From assembly GCA_047967505.1 (NCBI GenBank), contig CM106538.1: 64,000 bases of DNA; one strand, given 5' to 3'. Position numbers and translations under genes: made by a program. Below are positions 11,443 to 24,162 of the stretch, piece after piece. This DNA is from Dipteris shenzhenensis. Lineage: Eukaryota > Polypodiophyta > Polypodiopsida > Gleicheniales. The notes beneath the pieces were generated by a model, which saw nothing but the letters and a program-made list of their open reading frames with translations, did no database searches and had not been told where the DNA came from. The stretch's first letter is position 1. Each line of letters begins with the position of its first letter.

Positions 11443-12519
11443 GTGACATATGGGCACTCCTCACTAGCTCTTCAAAAACCCAATTTGGATGCTCTCAACA
11501 ATGACTTCACTAGGTTGGTACAAAAGGTGAACATGAAGGAGGGGCAAATAGTGTGTCAAGGTCAAAATATTACCATCATTGAAAGCACGATTGAAAATGC
11601 GCTAGGCATTACTAGAGGCAATTTTCAAGCATACTTCTTGGAGAAGAAATGGAAGAGATAGGATATTCTAGAGAGATTCTAGATGTATATCCCAACGTTG
11701 ATGTTAGTAAATATGGTGGCGTCAAGCTTTCTAGCTTGCCAATAGACCTCCAAGATGTGCTGAAGAAGACAATGCACTTCTTTCTTGATACGAGAGGAAC
11801 CGTGAAACTCCGAGATAGGCTTGAAGAAGTCAGAAGTGATGGGGACATCACGGACAAGGAGCTAGCAATGATGCGAAAAGAGCTTGAAGATCAAAGAGTT
11901 GAAAAGGATGGTCTTTACAAACGGATGTGCAACATGCAAAATGCATTGAACATTGAAAAATACCAAATGATGGAGGAGCTTAAAAGGGAGAATGCAGAAA
12001 CCAGAGCATTGATGCAAGAAGTGAAAGAGAGCTTCAAGGTTAGGAAGGATGGGGAAGAGAGCAGCCAGGGTGGAGAAGACATTGAGGTAGCTCTCTAGGC
12101 CAGGAAGGATGCAAAGAGCAGCCATGGTGGAGCAAGTTGTAGTAGCCATGGAAAGGGTTGTTTTTTTGAAATATTGTTGGATGTTCAAAGAGTAAGCTAC
12201 AAGACCCTAGAACAAGATTACGATAGGGTTGTGCACGAGCTTGCCGTGGCTTTCAACAGTTTGAAAAGTAGTTCGTCATCCTAAGAGATTCCCAAACCAG
12301 AGTGGAAGTCTTGGAAATGCCCCATGTTAATGTTTTCGAGAAATTTAAGCAACTTCAACAGATGCTGAGGGATTCAGATGAAGATGTTGCACACAGTGAG
12401 CAAAGAGTGGAGGAGATGAAGGAGAATATCCATAGCTTTAGGATGAGGGAGGAAGTAATCAAGAAGCAATTGCATTATTGTACAGAGCAAGATTGTGGTA
12501 TTGGCAGCCGCAATAGTTA
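11443..12519 (+). pseudogene. Broken coiled-coil protein gene, unknown family
   Basis: I do not recognise this family. Three successive frames together read as one protein. An N-terminal part contains NDFTRLVQKVN and ENALGITRGNFQAYFLEK. After a frameshift near 11649 comes a charged, heptad-like coiled coil (RDRLEEVRSDGDITDKEL, MMRKELEDQRVEKDGL, MMEELKRENAETRALMQEV). Next is a short repeated motif (RKDGEESSQGG, then RKDAKSSHGG) separated by an in-frame TAG near 12096. A second frameshift near 12272 leads into another helical stretch (HSEQRVEEMKENIHSFRMR). Stops and shifts make it a pseudogene on the standard code. It may belong to an unidentified transposon. Confidence 0.45.
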
Positions 12520-12752
12520 AATCGGATGTCTATATTTCTATGCAGCAGGTTCCAAAATGCACGGTCTACCATACCCCCATCATAGATGATTGCATGATTT
12601 GATGGCTTGCGTGCTACCAACCTGTGCATGTTTTTTGCTTTGGGGTGTTTGTGCATGCAAGATCGCTATGTAAATAATGCCATTTGTCATTGCCCAGGTC
12701 ATGGACAGATCAAACATTACATGCCTAGGACCATCATGTGAGACAAAAGATA

Positions 12753-12880
12753 CAACTGATGTGAGACTTAAAGATTTTGATTAGACAACTAATGTGAGAC
12801 GAAAGATTTTGACTAGACAACTAATGTGAGACGAAAGATTTTGATTAGACAACTAATGTGAGACTAAAATATTTTGATTA
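12753..12880. repeat. Tandem repeat, 32-33 bp, four copies
   Basis: Four head-to-tail copies of a unit containing CAACTAATGTGAGACGAAAG start at 12753, 12786, 12818 and 12850, with few differences. Confidence 0.8.
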
Positions 12881-13261
12881 GTCAGTTGTATGAAAGAAGA
12901 ATGAGAAGGTCGGGCTCAATGATCTCTCTCCCTATTTAAGTGTAGTGCAGACACAAGAGCCCATTATGATATTCAACCCCAAAACTCTATACACCGATCC
13001 ACCAACTACGAATACATGGCATACCTAAAAGACTTTGGAATGCTTTTTTTCTATCTAAGAACGATGTTGGATGACCTCCTTATAGAAATAGACCCAAAGG
13101 AGGAGGAAAATAGCTATAAGGAGGACATGCTTCAGTGAACACCTATTTCATTAATTTTGGACTTGTGCACTGTCCAAATTCATTTTGTGAGATAATTTTG
13201 GATAAAACATTTAAAAAAAAGAGGCTCTTATAAAACAAAACATTGAGTCAAAATGGAAGAT

Positions 13262-13443
13262 TCTAAAAAATCAAATTAGAAAAAATGACGTGAGATGTTA
13301 TTAAAACTAGAGTACATTAAAAATAGAGGACATCACATTGTTAAAAGAGACAAAAAGTAAGATTTTAAAAAATCAAATTAGAAAAAATGGCGTGACATGT
13401 TATGAAAACTAGAGTACATTTCAAAAAGAGCACATCACATTTG
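13262..13443. repeat. Direct repeat, about 100 bp, two copies
   Basis: Two adjacent diverged copies share AAAAAATCAAATTAGAAAAA, CATGTTAT-like and CTAGAGTACATT, and GACATCACATT segments. The surrounding AT-rich stretch from 12900 to 13530 shows no gene. Confidence 0.7.
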
Positions 13444-13531
13444 TACAAGAAGTAGATCATATGACTCAAAGCCATATGGTGTCAAAAAACACCTTAATAC
13501 AGTCTCTCTTATCTTCTTAATCACCTAAAGT

Positions 13532-13984
13532 CTAGAAGATCTCATCATTGGTCTCTCTTATCTTCTCAACAACCCAATCTTTCACTGCCTCCACAGTTGT
13601 ATCCTCAACATAATTACATGCGAAGAAGAAATTTAAGCAATCACAAATTGTTTCTTTATAATTTCTCTGAGAGGCTCTTATTGTTCTCTCAGCATCCACA
13701 TCAAATCGCCCATGTCGAGAGCTGCGATAACGCAAGTTACTTAAGAAGACTAAGAGATCTTGTCGTGCTTTTATCATACGTCTTAAAAGTCTTTCACTCT
13801 CTGCTATCTTGAGAGTCTCCTCCCTCTCTGCGTGCCTTTGTGCATCAAATTCCTCTCTCTCCATGTGTGTCAAAGGAGAACCTTGTCGAATTCTGGCCTC
13901 TCTCTGTGCTCCTTGGTCAGCAATCCATTCTTTGAGATTGTTAATTCTAAACTCCACATCTTCGACAATGCCAAGGACATCCAT
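13532..13984 (-). CDS. Small charged helical protein, unknown
   Basis: An uninterrupted 150-residue frame starts MDVLGIVEDVEFRINNL. It is rich in Arg, Glu and Ala, with helical segments such as MEREEFDAQRHAEREETLK and SERLLRRMIKARQDLLVFL, and it ends in a segment containing EAVKDWVVEKIRETNDEIF. I see no signal peptide, membrane segment or known motif. It is one of the few frames here that is open, non-repetitive and protein-like. The upstream side is a tandem repeat field. It could be a single-exon gene or the last exon of a larger gene. Confidence 0.4.
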   Translation of the reverse strand: MDVLGIVEDVEFRINNLKEWIADQGAQREARIRQGSPLTHMEREEFDAQRHAEREETLKIAESERLLRRMIKARQDLLVFLSNLRYRSSRHGRFDVDAERTIRASQRNYKETICDCLNFFFACNYVEDTTVEAVKDWVVEKIRETNDEIF

Positions 13985-14009
13985 GGGTGGGGAGATGATA
14001 AAGAAAGGG

Positions 14010-14575
14010 AGATGGACTACGATGCAAGAAAGAAGAGAGTGTCTGTGGAAGGACTAGGATGGAAGAATACAAGTTAATGAGAAGCACTAGGATGGATGAA
14101 AGAAGAGAGTGTTTGTGGAAGAACTAGGATAGAAGAATACAAGTTATCAGGATGGATGAAAGAAGAGAGTGTTTGTGGAAGGACTAGGATAGAAGAATAC
14201 AAGTTACTCAGAAGGACTAGGATGTAAGAAATAAGAGAGTGTTTGTGGAAGGACTAGGATGGAAGAATACAAGTGCACTAAGGCACGATGTGTTCACTAT
14301 GATAAGGATAAGGGTTGGAATAAAGTGAGAGGCACGATGTGTTCACTATGATAAGGATAAGGGTTGGAATAAAGTGAGTGGAGATTGTCCAATTGAATAA
14401 AATTTTGCAGAGCATTGGGAATGCTATACTTTAAGTGAGTGGAGCATTAATACTTGCGAGTGAAATATATTACAAGTGAGAGAGAGAGAGAGAGCGATAT
14501 GATAAGGATAAGGGTTGGAATAAAGTGAGAGAAGCATTGGGAATGCTCTACTTTAAGTGAGTGGAGACTGTCCAA
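14010..14575. repeat. Mixed tandem repeats
   Basis: About four variable units share AGAAGAGAGTGT, GGAAGGACTAGGAT and AGAATACAAG up to 14280. A 48-bp direct repeat containing GGCACGATGTGTTCACTATG follows at 14283 and 14331, with a third partial copy near 14497. A short GA microsatellite lies at about 14478. Confidence 0.7.
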
Positions 14576-14582
14576 CTGAATA

Positions 14583-15130
14583 AAATTCTCATCACACAAG
14601 GATTTATTTCCAAATAATCACATCATCACACATTCATATCATAAAATTGTGTGCATGAAGAAATATATTACAAATATTACATCATCACATATTCATATCA
14701 AAATTCTCATCACACAAGGATTTATTTCCAAATAATCACATCATCACACATTCATATCATAAAATTGTGTGCATGAAGAAATATATTGCAAATATTACAT
14801 CATCACATATTCATATCAAAATTCTCATCACACAAGGATCTATTTCCAAATAATCACATCATCACACATTCATATCATAAAATTGTGTGCATGAAGAAAT
14901 ATATTACAAATATTACATCATCACATATTCATATCAAAATTCTCATCACACAAGGATCTATTTCCAAATAATCACATCATCACACATTCATATCATAAAA
15001 TTGTGTGCATGAAGAAATATATTACAAATATTACATCATCACATATTCATATCAAAATTCTCATCACACAAGGATCTATTTCCAAATAATCACATCATCA
15101 CACATTCATATCATAAAATTGTGTGCATGA
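14583..15130. repeat. Tandem repeat, 118 bp, nearly five copies
   Basis: Units begin AAATTCTCATCACACAAGG at 14583, 14701, 14819, 14937 and 15055, a constant 118-bp step, and are almost identical. The last copy is incomplete. The array lies just downstream of the triple protease gene. Confidence 0.9.
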
Positions 15131-15228
15131 AATAATTATATAAATATCATCAGTAAATGCCACTTAAGTAATAAGTCACAAATTGGTGTATAATCAACAA
15201 AAACTACAAACACAACATCATACATGCA

Positions 15229-18200
15229 TCACAACTCTTCTGATGCTTCTAGTAGAGACTGTGGCAACTCTTCTGATGCTTCCAATGGAGGCTGTGGTGC
15301 TCTAGATGTACACTCAGTCTCTGTACTATGTAGTGCTTTCGGAGTAGACTCAGTATCCTCTTCCTTAAATGCAAGCGGAGGCTTTGGCAACTCTTCTGAT
15401 GCTTCCAGTGGAGGCTGTGGTGCTGTAGGTGTACACTGGGTCTCTACTTCTTCTGTAGTGGGCAGTGCTTTCATAGTAGACTCAGTCTCCTCTTCCTTAA
15501 ATGCAAGTTCTGATATTGCTTCAATTGCACGTTGTATTCTAATGGCAGCAATTAGGAATGATTTCAGCCCTAAACAATTGTATATCCTCCTCTGAATATT
15601 TGAGCTCCAAAGAGTCTTTCGATGAGATCTGTGGCTTAAGTGAGAAAATTTCTTTGACAATCAACATGCAGTTGTAGGCAACTCTCCACCCACAACTATG
15701 CCCATCTTCCTACTCTACTACTAAACGCTTTTGGAAGTCTACTGAGTCTTTGTACTGTCCTGTTTCTCTGATAGCAGATACCAACTTCTCAATCGACCTG
15801 CTCATCATGACATATTAAAAAAACTTAGTGTGTCTATTACATAAGGTACATAACATAGAAGTAACAATAGATTAATAGAATATTTACGTTTGCACTGAGC
15901 CATGAAAGCCTGCAATCGAGTTAACAAACCAACAATAGTTGTCTTCAAGGTCCCAAACCACCAGACTCCAATGTTCCCTACATGAATAATTAAGAACCAT
16001 TATTATTTAACACAATGTTGCCAGTATAAGATGAAAATAAAGGTTGCCATGATACTTACATCTCATGATATGCCATAAATAGGACTCGCACGCCATGTAA
16101 ATGTAAAGGCTGTAACAATTTACAAACATCGGCTATTGTCTTTTTGTTATCGCTAAGTATAGGAGAAAGGAGGGAATCCAACATATACACACAGTTTTGT
16201 ACGGCTCTACCAATTCGTGAGATAACTATACTACACCAACAAATAAATGAATATTAGCTTATTAGATTTAATCAAAATATTGAATTATCAAGCAAAGAAA
16301 AATTTTGTATCAAACCTAAGAATGGCCATCATAATGTTGTTATTGACCTCATTTGAAGCTCTAGAGAGAATTGAAATCTCCTCTCCCCCAAATTCAAGAT
16401 ACTGAGGTCTATGTTGAATCATAACCCTAACATTAAAAGAGCTTCCCAATTCTTCCAATGAAGCCATGTTTGTAGAGTTGAGGTCTTCTATCCTCTTTGA
16501 CTCTTTGACGGCATTCATTTCGCAATCAATGATTGCTCGAATGGTACATGTTATAAATGCATAGAGATGCAAATCCGTATATGTTGACACTGTGGTGTCA
16601 TTTTGTATCTCAAAAATTTGACCAAGTACCAAAAAGCAATTGTAGCCCACCCTCCATCCACAATTATAGATGTGGCTATTCTCTTGATGTGATACCTGAC
16701 ATGTTATATACTCTATTTGTTGTGCCAAGTCACATTGCTGCATTACTATGTCGATAGCACCTACTAACTTTTGAGCTGTTTTGCACATCAAAACACATAA
16801 CAACAGTGAATATGTGCATTGCATATCAATCTACATGTCAAGAAGTGACAACAAGTGTAGTCTATACTTATTCTAACACATTGCCATGGATGGATGTCAT
16901 TGAGTTGGCAAAGAAGCACTTCTTCGCAAGGATGTCCAAGACTACCAGACTCCAATGTGAGCTACATTATCAATAAAGAATAATTACTATGTTTGAGATA
17001 ATTCTAGCAATGCAATAGAAAAAACAAGTAGGGTTTGATGCTTACTTCTCATAATATGCTGTAAAAATAACTCGTGTGTCATTCATAGGAACGTGCTTCA
17101 ACCACTTGCAAACATCCTCTATGGTTTCTTTGTTGCTAAGCACTTCCGCAATACGAGGATCGAGCATATATGAAATGCTTTGTATATTTTGCGGAAAATT
17201 TGCTATAACATTACTATATTAAAAAAAAAAGTATTAGCTTCTTGGGTTTAATCAAAATAAGCAAAGTATAAAGCCAAGGAAAAGGCTGCATCAAACCTGA
17301 GGATGGTTCTAATGAATTTGACATTAACCTCTTTCTTAGGATTCAAGAGGATTGAAATCTCTTCTTCACCAAATTCAAAAAAATAAGGTTGTCGTCGAAT
17401 TAACAACATAGCGGTGAATGAACTTCCAATCTGCTCCAATAGATTCATATTTTCATGACTCATCTTATTGAGAGAGTAGTCTACATCGTATTCTTCTGCA
17501 CTTGCTATGTCCTCCACATCCTCCTTCTGCCATAAAAATATAAAAAAGTTATGCGATGTACACATCCCAAATAAAGGCTTAAACAAGCAGATAAGGTTTC
17601 ATACATGCTTTCATTAGAGTGAGTCTATCCTCCGCTTGGAGCAAAAATTTAAAAAGGTTTCATACATGCTTTCATTAGAGTGAGTCTCTCCTCCTCTTGG
17701 GGGAAAATTTTAAAAAGTTATGAGATTTACACATCCCAAATAAAAATAATGGTTTAAGTAATCATAGAAGTATAAAGATAGCATGCTTTCATTAGACTCA
17801 GTCTCTTCTCCTCTTGGAGGAAAATATAAAAAAGTTATGAGATTTACACATCCCAATTAAAGGCTTGAACCAGCATACAAGTATCAAGATAAGGTTTTAT
17901 ACATGCTGCAATGTAGTCATATTTTCAGGTTGTTTCCCAATGGTAGTAATTAGACGCTGAATACTCTCAGCCCAAAATGCTAGCAGATCAACTTCTGTAT
18001 ATGATTCCATTTTAACTGGTAACTCCAAATCAAAAATCTCTCTAAGAAACAACATGCAGTTGTAGGCAACTCTCCACCCACAGCTGTGTCCATCTTTTTG
18101 CTCCACTGGTAGACGTCTTTTGAATTCTACTTGATCTTGTTGCTCCATGGTTATTCTGACAGTAGATACTAGCCGATATGCAGCACTGTCCATCATGACA

Positions 18201-21200
18201 TATTAAATATATTAATATGTCATGATCATAAGATACAAAATAAGAAAGTATCAAAAATATTAAGAGAATAATTACCTTGGGGAGTTGGCATGATAGCCTT
18301 CTATTGAATTCACAAACCATAAACGGTTGAGTTCAAGGTTCCAGAAGATCAGACTCCAATGTGAGCTACATGATCAGAATAAAAATGATTATTGTTTTAC
18401 ACAAACTTGCCAAAGAAATAGTAAAAATAAGGTTAGAGTTGATACTTACGCCTCATGATAAGGCATTAAGATGACTCGCACCCCATCTAAATTCAAAGGG
18501 CACATCTTCTAGAGTCTTTTGAGGAGAGCTAAGAATAGAAGAAAGGAGAGCATCGAGTATGTAGACACGATGCTGCACTACACTAGGAAGTTGAGAAATA
18601 ACTACACTGCACCAAGAAATAAACAAACATTAGCTCATAGAATTGATTTGCATTCTGCACTAGGAAACTGATATATAACTACACTGTGAATAAATAAACA
18701 AATGTTAGCTCATTGAAGTAGCAACAAATAAACAAACATTACCTGAGAATGGCCAAGATAACATTGTCATTAACCTCTTTTAAAGGATTGGAGAGGATTG
18801 AAACCTCCTCTCTACCAAAGCTCAAATACTGAGGTTCTCGTTTCAAAATGATCCTAACTTCAAATGAGCTCTCCATTTTATCGAATGCAGCTAAATTTGA
18901 TTCTTCAATCAAATTTAGAGGTGGTTGCATTGTTGAAGTAAAAGGGAGTGCCTCCGTATTGACTTCATCCATTTCTTCTCCCTCTATTGCCTGTAAACAA
19001 ATATGAGAGATTAGATTCATTATCTTTAAATTTAAATCTTATTTAAAAAATTGTATTTAGTTGAGAAATAGAGAGTTCATACCTCTAAGTATTGTCGTAG
19101 TGGCCTTTTTTCATAACCCTGCGAGCCATAATTATCAAAGAAGGCATCATCATGTTTGTCTTCATCCACCAACCTCTTTGTGAACGGGTCATGTAAGTCC
19201 ATCTTTTCATCATCATCAACTGGGACATTATTATCTTCAAGGTAATCATCCATGTCATCGGTGTCCTTGTGGTCTATCTCTTTTTCATAGCCTGTGGTTA
19301 GATCTGCTTGAAGCTGGAAATAAGCCATGGAATGCTTATTTTCAATAATATTTGTGGAGTTGCCTTTTCTGAGGAGATCCTCAAATAAATATCCCATCCT
19401 GCACAAGGTGACCTCCCAACCTGCCGGTAGCAAATTCTCCATCATGGTAAGCAAGAGACTCCCACTTTTTGCAGGACTTCCATAGTTGTTTTTTTGATAA
19501 TGTATGGACCTGGGAATATCTTGCTCTTCTAGCATCAATCTCAAATTATTTGAATTCCCTCTTATGTTCTTTTGTAAGAAGTGATCAGGGTTGGGACTCT
19601 GCATACACAAAAAGAATGATTCAAGAGATTGAATCGCTATGCCACATTCTCTGTTGCCTCTCTTTGCTGCATAAACACCACTATAGATCTTCAAATCTGA
19701 TGAATATGCTCGCTCTAGAGTAACCCGCATGGCTTCTTTGTCTTTTTTATCAACAAAAATGACAATATTGCAAATCACCACTTTGCTAATGGTGGTATAT
19801 ACTATTCTATCAATGAAGTTATGGATATCATCGCTAGAAACTTCATTGATAAAGAATAGTTGTGGCTTATCCCATGCTGACTCATTCTTGAAGAAGTCAT
19901 CTTCTGAGACTCCCCTGAAGTTCACAAGCTTTCCAGACTCTGCCGTAACCTCTACATTGAATTGAAAGCTTTGGTGCATATCTGTCGGCATCCTTATCTC
20001 ATTGATTAATCTTTCCACATATGCAACCACCTGTTGTGGGATTTCTTTTCTCATATAAGAGGTTACTATTTCTGACCCATCTTCATCCTTTTTAATTCAC
20101 CTGTTTGCCCATAGCTTTACCTTGGGTGTTGACAAAGAAGCTATATGCTTCACCACATTATAGTCAATGTTACAATGAGTAAGTGGAATTTGTTTCTCTG
20201 ACAGCAAATACTTAATGGCACTATGCACTGCATCACGCCTCACCTGTACATTGATGCATTCTTCCACGCAGTGGTCTTTGTCTTTTTTTCCAAAAAACCA
20301 TTCTTTCTTTAAAATTTTTTGTTCTGCCATGGATGCATACTTATCAGGTAAGTACTTTATAGGCCTCCACATCCTTGCCATCAACTCCTTCTTATCCATT
20401 ACCTTTGACTTGCTGGAGATAAACAAAGGAGCTTCATAGGTCAGCTGTCCATGCTCACAAGCAATGCACATTTCAAGCATCTCATTGAACACTTCAACAG
20501 GATGAAATATGATAGAAGTGTAGTCGGCATATCTGTCCCTCACCACCTTGAGTCTTGTCATACTTTCTTCTCGCTCTTGAGTTCCCCTAGGCACAACTGC
20601 ACTCAAAGAAGTATAGAAGTTCATGAGTGTGTCAGCGTCTGCTTTTGTGACCTTTTGCTTCAAATCAGGATTTGGAAAACCAAATGTTGTCCATATAACC
20701 CTTGCCTTCTGTAAGACCTCTGATGTTGAGGATATCTTACGCTTTCCATGGACATAATGATTAAGTCTTTCGGACTCAATCAAATACTTGATCTCATGCT
20801 TGAATATACAGATTGTTGCAGGATAATAATGGAATGAACTTATCTTTGCAAATTGTTCTGGAGTGAGTCTTTTGCCCTCCTTTGCTTCCCTTGCGATCTG
20901 ATTACAAGCATAAGCCCAATGTTGACCATCAATGGGCTGGAATCTGCAATGAAGGAGGAATTCCTTCTTTACTTCCTTTAGCATATTCTCACCTTGTGCC
21001 TCTTCGCCTTGTTCATGTGGAATATTTTTAAGAGTGTCTTTAAAGAATTGACTGAAGGTTTCCTCGAAATGTGTAGGCCTTGTAAATGTTATTTGATCCA
21101 GAAAACTATTTTTGGTTGGACAAAACATTATTGGGCGCAAGACCACATTGCTTGCCACAGGTTTCTTACCATCTCTCAAAGCCTCGTATTAGGATATATC

Positions 21201-22280
21201 AAGGCTTCGGCTATTAGTAAAGAGAGCTGTAGCTTCCACATCTTTGGCATTCACAAACCACATCCTTTGACCCCAGATATATCCCACATCATCATCTGTA
21301 ACTGCTTCATTAAGACGCAGATTAAGATTTTTGATTGATGTGAGTTCATCCTGATCATCTTCAACCTCGGGTTCTGAGTCTTCTTCATCTTTCTCTTTTT
21401 TTAACCGTTTTTCATCCACATTATCTCTCTCTACAATGGGACGATGTCTTTTTTTACTGCTTGGAACCGTGGCTCTTGCAGTACTAGCCTTTTGCATTTC
21501 ATGTCGTGGTTTGCTAGCAAGAGCTTCTAGCATAACTGCAGTGGATCGACCTTGATCTTCTTCAATTTTTTTAAATTCCCGTGCACTCAAGGCTTGTTTT
21601 TCATCATCCTTAGTTACATCCACCATTTCTTGCTCTAGAAGTTTGCGCTCATGTTCTACACGTTTGTGACAGTGTGCCTGTTCTTCTTGTCCCTGCATCG
21701 AGGTCTAAGCTTCTTAATCTCCTTCATGTGAAGATCCTTGAATATGAGGAGCATATTCTGCATCGTGAAAGTACTCAAACATTATCTTTGCATGCATCCT
21801 TTTTGCCACCACACTAGGAAATTGCTCCCAAGTATATGAAAGAGTCTCCAATGCACTTTGCAGCTGTGGAAACTTTGATGGTTGAGGAGGAGGCATCACA
21901 AAGGTCTTTGAGTCTCTCCTTGACACAATAAAATGAATACCGCCAACTTCAGGATCTGAACTCTTTGTTAAAATATCCACAAAGGTGTCTTTTCGTTGTA
22001 TTATTATGCCTACCACAAGGCTTGAAGTCATATCTTTTTTGGAGAAAGTAGCATCCCATGGATCTTCAACACCATTGAACTCCCTTTTTGACATAAGTAG
22101 AAAGAGTCTCTTTTCCTTTTGATGAAGAAACCAAGCTCTTCTGCCCATGTGATATCGAGTCCACCTACAAAAGCCATTGGGGCTATATTCCTTTCCTTTG
22201 AAATTCAAAGTGACATCAGAAACCCATTCTCTGATCTTAGAGTCATTTAGGATAGCCATCACATTAGCTGATTGCTCCAT
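15229..22280 (-). pseudogene. Triple Ulp1-like cysteine protease gene
   Basis: This large spliced gene has three successive Ulp1/C48-like protease modules near its C-terminus. A unique N-terminal part starts MEQSANVMAIL after a likely acceptor TTCTTGTAG; it is followed by a Lys/Glu-rich region and a long unrecognised central region. Each module has a lead-in exon (for example REPQYLSFGREEVSIL), an exon with HWSL and then F(V/A)NS, and a Cys exon: DGHSCGWRVAYNC (Cys codon 18080-18082), IYNCGWRVGYNC (16660-16662) and DGHSCGWRVAYNC (15692-15694). The C-terminus holds two repeats containing APQPPLEASEEL. Ulp1 proteases process SUMO-like proteins through His, Asp, Gln and Cys; here the Asp position reads Asn in all three. 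In-frame stops are TAA 21714, TAG 21705, TAA 21189, TGA 20097 and TAG 15710 (at the oxyanion Gln position). Frameshifts lie near 18510 and 15550. Confidence 0.65.
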
Positions 22281-22356
22281 AATCCTACAAGAAAAGATAA
22301 TGAAGAATTTAGATACATACAAGTAAAGTACAATATACAACCCTTGATACAATAAG

Positions 22357-22696
22357 AGGGGCTCCTTAAATGAGAGAGAAGAGTAGGGAGGGAAAGAAAG
22401 AGAGAGGAGAGAGGGCGAGAGAGATTAAGAGAGAGAAGAGGGTCTCTTAGGGGCCGTGGCTGCTTGAGGGAGGGAGACAGTAGGGAGAGAGAGGGAGAGA
22501 GAGAGGGAGAGAGAGGGAGAGAGAGAAAGAGAGAGAGAGGGAAAGAGAGAGAGGGAGAGAGAGAGAAAGAGAGAGAGGGAGAGAGAGGGAGAGAGAGAGA
22601 TGTTTATCAGAATGAAACGTGGCGAGAGGAGAGAGGGAAAGAGAGAGAGAGAGAGAAGAGAAGAGGGAGACTTAGGGAGAGAGAAAGAGAGAGAGG

Positions 22697-22736
<40 letters not shown>

Positions 22737-24131
22737 CAGAGAGAAAGAGAGAGAGGGAGAGAGAGGAAGGAATGAAACTTCTGTGCTAGAGGGAGGGAGA
22801 GGGAGAGAGAGAATAAGTGGGATGAGGATAGAGAGGAAAACACATAAGAGTTGTCAGAGAGAGAGAGAGAGAGAGAGAGAGATTAAGAGAGAGAATGAGG
22901 TGTCTTGACTATGGCTACAGAGAGATTTAGGAGTCGAGAGAGAGAGAGAGAGAAAGTAAAGAGAGTTTTATATATTTACATGTTTTATATTATACTTTTA
23001 AAAAATTATAAAAGAGTGAATTTATGGTTTGTTTTAAAGGTGAGATAATATTTTTATATATATTCATCTTTTAAATTGAAAAATGTTAACTTTTCTTTAG
23101 ATACTTGTTCTTCATTTATCTCACATGCACGTTTAGTCTCTACATCACAACCCCTTCTTTTGCATATTTAAGCCTCTTAAACCCCAACACATTAAAATGA
23201 ACATAGAAAAAGAAATTATTTATTGCTTTTCTTCGCTTCGATGGTTGGTCTAGCATAGTTTAGCATAGATTAGATTGCCTTAGAGGAGAGACAATTCTCC
23301 AAGTTGCCAATCGAAGCCATGCTCAAATTTTTCTAACTAGTTCCTAATCGTTGTCAGTCCCTTCGCTCACATGCGGTCTAACACTCATAACATGCTATTA
23401 CATAAGACCTTTTACCATTTACCAAGAAGTTTATTAGTGGGCAGATTGCATGAGCAGATATCAGTGGACAGATTACATATATCAGTGGACAGATTACATG
23501 TCATGGGACATATTGGAGCTTGATGATTATTGGTTATTTTTATTGCATTTGTATAAATATTTAAGCTCCTTTATTGTCATAAAAACCCTTGTAAAGCCTT
23601 CTATGCTATTTTTTACATTTATTGTCATATGAAGCGCCTTGTAATAAACTTGACCATCTCGACCATTCACTATTTAACAAGTATCAGTGGGATGCATAAG
23701 TGGATATCATGTGGGCTGCATAAGTGGATATCAGTGGAACAGTTTTTAGTGGAAAGATTGCATCAGTTGGGTATCAGTGCACAGATATCAATGGATGGAT
23801 AGATTACATGTCATCATGAAGATTGAAGCTTTATGACTAGAGGGCAAATCAATGGATGGACACATTACATGTCTTCACGAAGATTGAAGCTTTATCACTA
23901 GATGACATTTTATATTACTTGTAAAGCTTTATTGGCTAATTTTTTTACATTTGTACAAATATTTAAGCCTTGTAAAGCCTTTTAGGCTATTTCCCACATT
24001 TATTGCCATATGAAGCCTTGTAATCCCTCCCTATTCTCTCATTTCTCAAATTTACAAACTCAAATATAAATAAAAAACTAATTAAAATAGAACTCAAAAA
24101 CTCAAATAAGAAACTAATTTAATCCCTCTCT

Positions 24132-24162
<31 letters not shown>

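Noticed and set aside
22464-22908. Arg/Glu-rich open frames in GA repeats
   Set aside because: Pure microsatellite composition; the frames appear and vanish with repeat phase.
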